This document shows positions 7,043 through 12,956 of a stretch of 12,956 nucleotides of DNA, piece after piece. The notes below the pieces were generated by a model, which made no database searches, was not told the origin of the DNA, and worked only from the letters and a program-made list of their open reading frames with translations. Numbering within the stretch: position 1 is the first letter of the stretch; every line of letters begins with the position of its first letter. Source of the DNA: Actinomycetota bacterium (lineage in GTDB: Bacteria > Actinomycetota > Actinomycetes > Streptosporangiales > Streptosporangiaceae); contig PMST01000180.1 of the NCBI GenBank assembly GCA_003168295.1, positions 1 to 12,956 of the forward strand, given 5' to 3'. The translations under genes and the position numbers were made by a program.

Positions 7043-7146
7043 CCGCGCCCTGCGGAACCGGCTCGCGGCCGGCCCGGGAGGGCGACCCCCCGCCCCCGCC
7101 ATGGGGCACAGACCTCACGGATACGTAACGAGAAGGAGCAACTGTC
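7043..7146 (+). promoter_or_regulatory. fabH-acpP spacer with small hairpin
   Basis: This 104-nt gap interrupts an otherwise tightly overlapped operon. CCGGC (7058-7062) and GCCGG (7068-7072) can pair across a 5-nt loop, followed by C-rich sequence (about 7086-7098) and then a more AT-rich stretch leading to AAGGAG. It may carry an RNA-processing site or an internal promoter that raises ACP output. I could not identify a convincing -35/-10 pair. Confidence 0.3.
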
Positions 7147-7398
7147 ATGACCGACCAGGAGATTCTTGAAGGGCTTGGAGAAATCGTCGAAGAGATCGCC
7201 GGCGTACCCGCGGCCGAGGTAACGCCGGGGAAGAGCTTCGTGGACGACCTTGACATCGACTCGCTGTCGATGGTCGAGATCGCCGTCGCCGCGCAGGACA
7301 AGTTCGGTGTCGAGATCCCCGACGACCAGCTGAAGGACCTCACGACCGTCCAGGACGTGGTGACGTTTGTCGTAAAGAACGCCGGAGGTACAGCGTGA
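7147..7398 (+). CDS. acpP: Acyl carrier protein
   Basis: An 83-aa acidic carrier that holds the growing acyl chain on a phosphopantetheine arm. The attachment serine is in DDLDIDSLSMVEI (Ser38 in DSL). The four-helix layout is as expected: helix I at 3-17, helix II after the serine, DKFGVEIPDDQL leading to helix III, and VQDVVTFVV as helix IV. Its position inside a fabD-fabH-acpP-fabF operon marks it as the primary FAS-II ACP, not a polyketide carrier. AAGGAG lies 8 nt before the ATG. The TGA overlaps the GTG of fabF (GTGA), so the two should be translated together. The 104-nt gap in front is the only sizeable break in the operon and may allow higher ACP expression. Confidence 0.97.
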   Translation: MTDQEILEGLGEIVEEIAGVPAAEVTPGKSFVDDLDIDSLSMVEIAVAAQDKFGVEIPDDQLKDLTTVQDVVTFVVKNAGGTA

Positions 7399-8642
7399 CC
7401 GTAGAGCGCGAAACCGTCGTCGTCACCGGGCTCGGCGCGACCACCCCGCTCGGCGGGGATGTCGCGTCGACCTGGGCGGCGATGCTGGCGGGGCGCAGCG
7501 GTGTCGGACGGCTCACCGAGCCGTGGGCGCAGGACCTGCCCGTGCGCATCGCGGCACAGGCGGCCGTCGACCCGGTGGAGGTCGTGGGCCGGGTGCAGGC
7601 GCGCCGGATGGACCGGTGCGAGCAGCTGGCCGTGGTCGCCGCCCGCGAGGCCTGGGCCCATGCGGGCCCTCCTGAACTGGATCCTGAGCGGCTCGGAGTG
7701 GCGATCACCAGCGGGATCGGCGGCATCGGCTCGACCCTGACCGCCTACGACACGCTCAGGGAGAAGGGCTGGCAGCGCATCTCGCCGTACACGGTGCCGA
7801 TGCTGATGCCGAACGGCGCGGCCGGCTGGATCAGCATGGAGATCGGGGCCAGGGCGGGCGCCCATTCACCGGTCAGCGCGTGCGCCTCCGGTGCGGAAGC
7901 GATCGGGTACGGCATCGACATGATCCGTTCCGGGCGCGCCGACGTGGTGCTGGCCGGCGGCACGGAGGCCGCGATCATGCCGCTGAACATCGGCGCGTTC
8001 GCGGTCATGCGCGCCATGTCCACCCGCAACGACGACCCGGAACGGGCATCGCGGCCGTTCGATAAGGCCAGGGACGGATTTGTGCTCGGCGAGGGTGCCG
8101 GCATGCTGGTGCTCGAGTCACTGTCGCACGCGCGGGAGCGCGGCGCCGTGGTGTACGCCATCGCGGCGGGGGCGGGCTACTCATCGGACGCGTATCACAT
8201 CGCGCATCCGGCCCCTGACGGCGCCGGCGTTACCTCGGCGATCCGCCGCGCACTAGCCGATGCCCGAGTCGACCCGACCCAGATCGTGCACGTGAACGCG
8301 CACGCCACCTCGACCCCGGAAGGCGATGCGCTCGAGGCGCAGGCCCTGGTCAAGGCGCTCGGCTCGGCCGCAGAAGGCGTGATCGTCACGTCCACCAAGT
8401 CAATGACCGGGCACCTGCTCGGCGGCGCGGGTGCCATCGAGTCGGTGGCGGCCATCCTCGCGCTGCGGGAGCACGTGGCGCCGCCCACCATCAACCTCGA
8501 TGATCTCGACGACGATGTGCCCGTGGAAGTCGCCACCGAGCCGCGGCCGCTCAGCAAGCGCGGCTCCGAGCCGATGGCGGTGCTGAACAACGCGTTCGGG
8601 TTCGGCGGCCACAACGTGTCGCTGGTCTTTACTGCGGCCTGA
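7395..8642 (+). CDS. fabF: Beta-ketoacyl-ACP synthase II
   Basis: The elongating condensing enzyme of FAS II, which adds malonyl-ACP to acyl-ACP with loss of CO2. At 415 aa it is full length. The KAS I/II active site is intact: nucleophile Cys163 in SACASGAEA, His303 in VNAHATSTPEGD, and Lys335 and His340 in TKSMTGHLLGG. FGFGGHN near the C-terminus is the usual glycine-rich loop. The start is GTG at 7395, overlapping the acpP stop, with GGAGG 6 nt upstream. There is a single KAS here, unlike the kasA-kasB pair of mycobacteria. The complete cysteine site argues against a polyketide chain-length factor, in which that cysteine is lost. Confidence 0.96.
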   Translation: MTVERETVVVTGLGATTPLGGDVASTWAAMLAGRSGVGRLTEPWAQDLPVRIAAQAAVDPVEVVGRVQARRMDRCEQLAVVAAREAWAHAGPPELDPERLGVAITSGIGGIGSTLTAYDTLREKGWQRISPYTVPMLMPNGAAGWISMEIGARAGAHSPVSACASGAEAIGYGIDMIRSGRADVVLAGGTEAAIMPLNIGAFAVMRAMSTRNDDPERASRPFDKARDGFVLGEGAGMLVLESLSHARERGAVVYAIAAGAGYSSDAYHIAHPAPDGAGVTSAIRRALADARVDPTQIVHVNAHATSTPEGDALEAQALVKALGSAAEGVIVTSTKSMTGHLLGGAGAIESVAAILALREHVAPPTINLDDLDDDVPVEVATEPRPLSKRGSEPMAVLNNAFGFGGHNVSLVFTAA

Positions 8643-8669
8643 GCGTACTGGCTAAGGAGACATGAGTTG

Positions 8670-10211
8670 ATGAGACTGGACTCTAGCCCCGTGGGCGCGA
8701 CCGTTCCGCCGCAGGCACCGCGCGTCGGCGCGGCACCAACGGCTCCCGCTGTTCACGCTGTTCCCGTGGCCGCTGTTCCCGCTGCGCCACCGGAACAGCC
8801 GGCCATGCTGCCGCGCGACCCGAGGACGCGGCTGGCGGCCCTGTTCGATCCGGGCACGCTGGAGTTCCTGCCTGCCGAAGGCGGGGAACGCAGCGGAGCC
8901 GTCGCGGGCGTCGGGCTGATCCAGGGCTCCGGGGCGGTGGCCTTCGCCTCCGACCCGCGGGTACAGGGTGGTGCGATGGGCACCGCGGGCTGCGCCGCGA
9001 TCGTCGGGGCGTACACGGAGGCCTTGTCGCGCGGCGTCCCGATCGTGGGGCTGTGGCACTCCGGCGGAGCCCGGCTGGCCGAGGGCGTGGCCAGCCTGCA
9101 CGCGGTGGGCACGGTGTTCGCCGCGATGACGGCGGCATCAGGGCGAGTACCGCAGATCTCGGTGGTGCTCGGCCCTGCCGCCGGCGGCGCCGCCTACGGC
9201 CCGGCCCTGACCGACATCGTGATCCTGTCGGGCCAGGGGCGCATCTTCGTCACCGGCCCGGATGTGGTGCGGTCGGTCACCGGCGAGGATGTCGATATGG
9301 AAAGACTGGGAGGTCCCGAGCCGCACAGTCGCCGCTCTGGCGTGGTGCACGTGGTGACGGAAACCGACACCGAGGCACTCGACCGGGCCCGTCAGCTCGC
9401 GGCGCTGCTCAGCGACCAGGGCAAGATCATCGAGGACGCGGAGCAGCGCGACCTTTCCGGCGTGCTGCCCGAACAGGCGCGCCGCGCATACGACGTGCAC
9501 CTGCTAACCGCCAGGCTGCTCGACTCGCCGGGCATCGAACTGCACCCGCGGTGGGCACCGAACATCGTGACCATCCTGGGCCGCCTGGCCGGCCGCACGG
9601 TCGGCGTGGTCGCGAGCAACCCGATGCGGCTCGGTGGCTGCCTAGACGCCGCGTCGGCGGAGAAGGCGGCGCGTTTCGTCCGGATGTGTGACGCGTTCGG
9701 CGTGCCGCTCGTGGTGCTCGTGGACGTGCCCGGTTACCTGCCCGGCGTCGGTCAGGAATGGGATGGCGTGGTCCGCCGCGGCGCGAAGCTGCTGCACGCC
9801 TTCGCCGAGGCTACGGTCCCCCGCGTGACCCTGATCACGCGCAAGGCCTACGGTGGCGCCTATATCGCCATGAATTCCCGTTCACTCGGCGCCACCCGCG
9901 TCTTCGCCTGGCCTGGCGCCGAGGTGGCCGTCATGGGTGGCGTGGCCGCCGTCCGTATCCTGCACCGTCGCGCCCTCGCTTCGGTGCCGCCCGAGCAGCT
10001 CCACGAGGCTGAGACGCAGCTGGCCGCCGAGCACGAGGCCACCGCCGGAGGCCTGCAGCGCGCTCTCGACCTCAAGGTCATCGACGCCATCATCGAGCCC
10101 AGCCAGACGCGCCAGGAACTTGCGCGCGCTATCGCCGAAGCCCCTGCGCTGAAGGGCACCCACGCCAATATCCCGCTGTTATCCATCCGTGCGGGCCTGG
10201 GCCGGTTTTAG
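8670..10211 (+). CDS. accD6: Acyl-CoA carboxylase beta (carboxyltransferase) subunit, AccD6-like
   Basis: It moves the carboxyl group from a biotin carrier to acetyl-CoA, or possibly propionyl-CoA, making malonyl-CoA for the genes upstream. The 513-aa protein holds both crotonase-like halves. The N-half has LWHSGGARLAEGV (129-140) and GPAAGGAAYGPALTD (168-182). The C-half has VDVPGYLPGV (351-360) and RKAYGGAYIAMNSRSL (391-406). These blocks closely match mycobacterial AccD6, encoded at the end of the mycobacterial fabD operon. Ile399 falls where propionyl-specific PccB has Asp, by my alignment, which suits acetyl-CoA use. Residues 11-47 are a Pro/Ala/Val linker absent from the core. AAGGAG at 8654-8659 serves either TTG 8667 or ATG 8670; I chose ATG. 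The biotin carboxylase/BCCP partner is not in the window. A TTA codon lies near the end. Confidence 0.93.
   Translation: MRLDSSPVGATVPPQAPRVGAAPTAPAVHAVPVAAVPAAPPEQPAMLPRDPRTRLAALFDPGTLEFLPAEGGERSGAVAGVGLIQGSGAVAFASDPRVQGGAMGTAGCAAIVGAYTEALSRGVPIVGLWHSGGARLAEGVASLHAVGTVFAAMTAASGRVPQISVVLGPAAGGAAYGPALTDIVILSGQGRIFVTGPDVVRSVTGEDVDMERLGGPEPHSRRSGVVHVVTETDTEALDRARQLAALLSDQGKIIEDAEQRDLSGVLPEQARRAYDVHLLTARLLDSPGIELHPRWAPNIVTILGRLAGRTVGVVASNPMRLGGCLDAASAEKAARFVRMCDAFGVPLVVLVDVPGYLPGVGQEWDGVVRRGAKLLHAFAEATVPRVTLITRKAYGGAYIAMNSRSLGATRVFAWPGAEVAVMGGVAAVRILHRRALASVPPEQLHEAETQLAAEHEATAGGLQRALDLKVIDAIIEPSQTRQELARAIAEAPALKGTHANIPLLSIRAGLGRF
8747..8799 (+). repeat. Short repeats and inverted repeat in the accD linker region
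   Basis: CGCTGTTC occurs at 8747, 8756 and 8771. Its inverted form is at 8791-8799, so GCTGTTCC (8772-8779) can pair with GGAACAGC (8792-8799) around a 12-nt loop. It encodes the Val/Pro/Ala linker, so simple expansion of a flexible linker is the plainest explanation. Confidence 0.6.
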
Positions 10212-10235
10212 GGCGAGCGTGCTGCACCGGGACGT
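10212..10235. other. 24-nt convergent junction between fab and proteasome operons
   Basis: Two operons end facing each other with only 24 nt between stop codons. I see no stem-loop followed by a T-run on either strand. Termination here may be Rho-dependent, or the transcripts may overlap. Confidence 0.7.
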
Positions 10236-11090
10236 TTAGGAGCCGTCGGCTACTCCGCCGCCGCGGTCGGAGCTTGACGGGCTGGGCCCGGTGGGCGGCC
10301 CGGAGTCGGCAGGCGCGTTAGAGGAGGCGGAGGGGGCGGAGGGGCCCGGGCCTGAGGACTCGGTGCTGGTCTTGGGGTCGGAGGTAGTGAGCGCGCGGCT
10401 TTCGCTGATGAGCTCGTCGAGGCGGGCGGTACGGATACGGCGGAAAGTCCGGTGATCGCGGGCGCGATCCAGGATGGCCACTTCCAGCTGGGAGGCCACG
10501 ACCTCGTTACTGTCGCCGTTGCCCGGCACGGACAGCGCGGTCAGCGCGGCGCCGAATGCCTCGGCCAGGGACATGCCGTCGGAATAGCGTTCCTTCAGCT
10601 GCGCGGAGACCTGGTCCGCCTGGCCGCCGAAGGCCACGAAGCCCGGCTCGTCGGTGACCGACCCGTCGAACGTGATCCGGTAGATCTGGTCGCCGCTGGG
10701 CTGCTCGCCCACCTCGGCGACGACGATCTCAACTTCGAACGGCTTGTTGCTCTCGGTGAAGATGGTCCCCAGAGTCTGCGCGTACCAGTTGGCGATGCCG
10801 CGCGCGGTCACGTCGTGCCGGGCGAACTGGTAGCCGGTGATATCCGCGTAGGTGACGCCGGCCTTGCGCAGGTTCTCGTATTCGTTGTACCTGCCGACGG
10901 CGGCGAAGGCGATCCTGTCGTAGATCTCGCTGATCTTGTGCAGCGCGCTCGAGGGGTTGGGCGCCACCATGAGGATTCCGCCCGCGTACTGCAGGGCCAC
11001 GCAGCTGCGGCCGCGCGCGATGCCTTTGCGCGCGTAGTCGGCCTTGTCCCGCATGGCCTGTTCTGGTGACACGTAGAACGGCATTGACAC
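10236..11090 (-). CDS. prcA: 20S proteasome alpha subunit
   Basis: The alpha subunit forms the outer heptameric rings that gate the 20S core and dock the ARC/Mpa ATPase. The 284-aa protein has the typical start MSMPFYVSPEQAMRDKADYA followed by RKGIARGRSCVAL, the KISEIYDRIAFAAVGRYNEYENLR block (about 52-75), ANWYAQTLGTIFTE, and a YRITFDGSVTDEPGFVAFGG segment. All are characteristic of actinobacterial PrcA. The GTG at 11090 was chosen because it gives the conserved N-terminus and has AAGGA 10 nt upstream; ATG 11084 would trim two residues. The last 48 or so residues are a Ser/Pro/Gly-rich, probably disordered tail; M. tuberculosis PrcA, at about 248 aa, is shorter. prcB lies 73 nt upstream, consistent with one operon. 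Confidence 0.96.
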   Translation of the reverse strand: MSMPFYVSPEQAMRDKADYARKGIARGRSCVALQYAGGILMVAPNPSSALHKISEIYDRIAFAAVGRYNEYENLRKAGVTYADITGYQFARHDVTARGIANWYAQTLGTIFTESNKPFEVEIVVAEVGEQPSGDQIYRITFDGSVTDEPGFVAFGGQADQVSAQLKERYSDGMSLAEAFGAALTALSVPGNGDSNEVVASQLEVAILDRARDHRTFRRIRTARLDELISESRALTTSDPKTSTESSGPGPSAPSASSNAPADSGPPTGPSPSSSDRGGGVADGS

Positions 11091-11163
11091 CGCGGACGCT
11101 TCCTTTACTTAGGTCGGATGGGAGGGGCGATGGCGGGATGCGGCTAACCGCCAGGGCCGGCGG

Positions 11164-12120
11164 TCAGGCGTGGCCGCCCGAGGGCGGCTGAGGCGTTCGC
11201 AGCGGGGCGGTGGGGCCGTCCGGCGCGACCATCCGGCCCTGGACGACCTGCTGGGCGAAGTCCTCGGACTCGGCTTCTGACAGCTTCCTGAAGCCGTCGG
11301 CCGTGACCGTGGCGATGACGGGGAAGAGCCGCCTGGTCAGGTCGGGGCCGCCGGTCGCCGAGTCGTCGTCGGCGGCGTCATACAACGCCTGGACGCAGGC
11401 CAGCGCCGCGTCCTCGGCCGACATGTCATCGACGTAGAGCTTCTTCAGCGCGCCCCGGGCGAATAGCGACCCCGAGCCGATGGAGTAGAACCTCTGCTCC
11501 TCATACGGGCCCCCGGCCACGTCGTAGCTGAAGATGCGACCGCTATCCCGCTCCTCGTCATAGCCCACGAAGAGCGGCACGACGACAAGTCCCTGCATGG
11601 CCGCGCCCAGGTTCCCCCGGACCATCCAGGCGAGTCGGTTCGCCTTGCCTTCCAGGGACAGCGAACGGCCCTCCATCTTCTCGTAGTGCTCGAGCTCGAC
11701 CTGGAACAGGCGGACGAACTCGATCCCCACGCTGCCGGTACCCGCATAGCCCATGGCGGAGAACTCATCGCTGCGGAAGACCTTCTCCACATCCCGCTTC
11801 GCGATCATGCTTCCGGCGGTGGCCCGGCGGTCGCCGGCCAGCACCACCCCGTGCTCGCACACCGCCGCGACGATCGTCGTCGCGTGCGGCAGGTCGCGGA
11901 TGGCCTGACCGGGCGCCCCGTCGGCGCCCAGGCCCGGCGTGGTACGACCGGGCAGCAGGCCAGGTGAGTGCGAGTCGAGGAAATCGGCGAACGAGGACGA
12001 CTGCAGGCCCATGAAACCCGGGGGCCTGCCGGTCAACCCCGCCGAGCCCTGAACCCGCCCAGGGTCCCGGTCTCCCCTGGCGAACGGGCCGGACTGGTGG
12101 CCGTCGTAGTACGAGCCCAA
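11164..12120 (-). CDS. prcB: 20S proteasome beta subunit (precursor with propeptide)
   Basis: The catalytic N-terminal threonine protease of the inner rings, which degrades pupylated proteins. From the TTG at 12120 it is 318 aa, with an 80-residue propeptide containing [18 protein letters not shown], matching the Streptomyces propeptide motif. The mature chain begins TTIVAAV, with Thr1, Asp17 (LAGDRRAT) and Lys33 (RDVEKVF) in place. [17 protein letters not shown] and [14 protein letters not shown] are strong family signatures. The residue before Thr1 is Ala (GCG), where PrcB normally has Gly. TTG 12120 was chosen because GGAGGAG lies 6 nt before it; GTG 12201 would add 27 residues but has no Shine-Dalgarno. 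ATG 12012 is less likely because its upstream signal is weak. Identity is sure, the start less so. Confidence 0.93.
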   Translation of the reverse strand: MGSYYDGHQSGPFARGDRDPGRVQGSAGLTGRPPGFMGLQSSSFADFLDSHSPGLLPGRTTPGLGADGAPGQAIRDLPHATTIVAAVCEHGVVLAGDRRATAGSMIAKRDVEKVFRSDEFSAMGYAGTGSVGIEFVRLFQVELEHYEKMEGRSLSLEGKANRLAWMVRGNLGAAMQGLVVVPLFVGYDEERDSGRIFSYDVAGGPYEEQRFYSIGSGSLFARGALKKLYVDDMSAEDAALACVQALYDAADDDSATGGPDLTRRLFPVIATVTADGFRKLSEAESEDFAQQVVQGRMVAPDGPTAPLRTPQPPSGGHA

Positions 12121-12126
12121 CGCGGA

Positions 12127-12134
12127 CTCCTCCC
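12127..12134 (-). promoter_or_regulatory. prcB: Shine-Dalgarno site supporting the prcB TTG start
   Basis: The minus strand reads GGGAGGAG, ending 6 nt before the TTG at 12120. It is one of the best ribosome-binding sites in the window and the main reason to prefer this start over GTG 12201. Confidence 0.7.
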
Positions 12135-12150
12135 GTGATTGTCGGCATGC

Positions 12151-12168
12151 CCGGGGGTTTCCCTCCGG
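12151..12168 (-). other. Small hairpin in the pup-prcB spacer
   Basis: Seven base pairs (CCGG and GGG paired with CCC and CCGG) with one bulged base and a 3-nt loop, about 17 nt before the prcB Shine-Dalgarno. It has no T-run, so it is not an intrinsic terminator; an mRNA end or stability role is possible. The rest of this 149-nt spacer (12121-12269) shows no clear promoter. Confidence 0.3.
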
Positions 12169-12269
12169 ACCAGCAACATCCTCATTTGACCCTACTGCCA
12201 CGCCGGAGCGCGCCGGGTACGCGCATGACGCCGGCGCGTCCGCCTACGGCGAACCGGCAGCTGCCGTCG

Positions 12270-12482
12270 TTACTGTCCGCCCTTTTGCACGTAGGACCGG
12301 ACAAATTCCTCGGCGTTCTCCTCGAGTACCTCGTCGATCTCATCGAGAATCGCGTCGACGTCGTCGGAGAGCTTTTCGTGCCGCTCCCTGACTTCCTCGG
12401 TAGTACCCGCCTCGGCTTGCTCGGTCTCTTCGGCGCGCCTAGTGGTCTGCTTCTGACCGCCTGTGTCCTTCGACGTTGCCAT
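12270..12482 (-). CDS. pup: Prokaryotic ubiquitin-like protein Pup (Gln-ending)
   Basis: Pup is ligated to lysines of target proteins and delivers them to the proteasome. The 70-aa acidic protein starts MATSKDTGGQKQ, has the central helical region (RERHEKLSDDVDAILDEIDE, about 33-52) that binds the ARC/Mpa coiled coil, and ends FVRSYVQKGGQ. The terminal Gln means Dop must deamidate it to Glu before PafA can use it, which fits the dop gene next door. An upstream in-frame start would add 18 residues, but the ATG at 12482 has GGAGGT 6 nt before it and gives the normal family length. Confidence 0.97.
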   Translation of the reverse strand: MATSKDTGGQKQTTRRAEETEQAEAGTTEEVRERHEKLSDDVDAILDEIDEVLEENAEEFVRSYVQKGGQ

Positions 12483-12488
12483 GTCGCC

Positions 12489-12494
12489 ACCTCC
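12489..12494 (-). promoter_or_regulatory. pup: Shine-Dalgarno site for pup
   Basis: GGAGGT on the minus strand, 6 nt before the ATG at 12482. It decides the start against the longer in-frame extension beginning at 12536. Confidence 0.8.
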
Positions 12495-12590
12495 ATCAGT
12501 CCCAACGTTATCGTCACCCGTGAGCGTCCCGCCCAATCCCGCCGGGCCAAATCGGTACGAACTCGCGATCCGGCGCCCAGGACCGGTCAG

Positions 12591-12956
12591 CTACTCCTGG
12601 CCGGTCAGCGCGGCGACCAGCTCGGCCGCGTTACGGCAGCGGTCCAGCAGATCGCCCACGTGCGCCCTGGTCCCGCGCAGGGGCTCAAGGGTGGGGACAC
12701 GCTGCAGCGACTCCCGGCCCGGGATGTCAAAGATGACCGAATCCCACGAGGCGGCCGCCACGGACTCCGGGTACTGCCGCAGGCAGCGGCCGCGGAAGTA
12801 GGCCCTGGTGTCCTCCGGCGGGTGGTCGACCGCCCGCTCGACGGTCGCGTCGTCGGTCAGCCGGACCATACGGCCCCGGGCCGCCAGCCGGTTGTACAGG
12901 CCGCGGTCCGGACGCACATCGGAGTACTGCAGGTCGACGAGCTGCAGCCGCGGGTG
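12591..12956 (-). CDS. dop: Pup deamidase/depupylase Dop (C-terminal part)
   Basis: Dop converts the C-terminal Gln of Pup to Glu and removes Pup from conjugates. It belongs to the carboxylate-amine ligase fold shared with the ligase PafA. About 121 residues are visible; the frame is open to the right edge ([20 protein letters not shown]), so the start and catalytic region lie outside the window. [18 protein letters not shown] sequence (here [19 protein letters not shown]), [20 protein letters not shown] and [20 protein letters not shown] match the Dop C-terminus. The position just before pup favours Dop over PafA, whose gene is usually further away. The 108-nt gap to pup shows no clear terminator. 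Confidence 0.93.
   Translation of the reverse strand, partial: HPRLQLVDLQYSDVRPDRGLYNRLAARGRMVRLTDDATVERAVDHPPEDTRAYFRGRCLRQYPESVAAASWDSVIFDIPGRESLQRVPTLEPLRGTRAHVGDLLDRCRNAAELVAALTGQE

Noticed and set aside
7081..7105. Minus-strand G-runs in the fabH-acpP gap as a quadruplex
   Set aside because: There are only two long uninterrupted runs close together, so the four-tract rule is not met within short loops.
8662..8670. Two-codon mini-ORF (Met-Ser-stop) overlapping the accD ATG
   Set aside because: The Shine-Dalgarno is only 2 nt before its ATG, too close to use, and it suits the accD start instead.
12121..12201. GTG at 12201 as the prcB start
   Set aside because: No Shine-Dalgarno, and it would make an unusually long propeptide. 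The TTG at 12120 has a strong site 6 nt upstream.

Overview
The window is GC-rich throughout and comes from an actinobacterium. The evidence is a Pup-proteasome locus (dop-pup-prcB-prcA), a FAS-II operon headed by a PucR-type FasR regulator, and a homodimeric AceE-type pyruvate dehydrogenase E1. Gene content resembles Streptomyces/Streptosporangiales. The carboxyltransferase at the end of the fab operon also recalls the mycobacterial fabD-acpM-kasA-kasB-accD6 order. I cannot name a genus from sequence alone.

Left part, plus strand (1-3294). The 3' end of aceE is followed after 4 nt by a 377-aa protein. I read this protein as a HigB/Gp49-like toxin fold split by a roughly 140-residue helical insertion and fused to a HigA/XRE-type helix-turn-helix domain. 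An MFS_3-type exporter follows, preceded by what looks like a leaderless 10-codon micro-ORF.

Centre, plus strand (3300-10211). fasR, a 174-nt regulatory gap, then fabD, fabH, acpP, fabF and an AccD6-like acyl-CoA carboxylase beta subunit. Together these cover malonyl-CoA formation, transfer to ACP, initiation by FabH and elongation by FabF, with FasR as the probable local transcriptional regulator. AceE upstream makes acetyl-CoA, the precursor. FabD carries an extra C-terminal domain resembling a biotinyl/lipoyl carrier but lacking the modified lysine. Two tight G-quadruplex motifs lie at the end of fasR and just before the fabD promoter region.

Right part, minus strand (10236-12956). Reading leftward are the 3' part of dop, then pup, prcB and prcA. 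Pup ends in Gly-Gly-Gln, so Dop must deamidate it before ligation. The 20S beta subunit has Ala instead of the usual Gly just before the catalytic threonine, and probably a TTG start. The fab and proteasome operons converge with only 24 nt between them.

I saw no tRNA, rRNA, CRISPR array, insertion sequence or prophage gene. The main candidates for novelty are the toxin-antitoxin-like fusion, the FabD fusion, the paired G-quadruplex motifs and the altered PrcB processing site.
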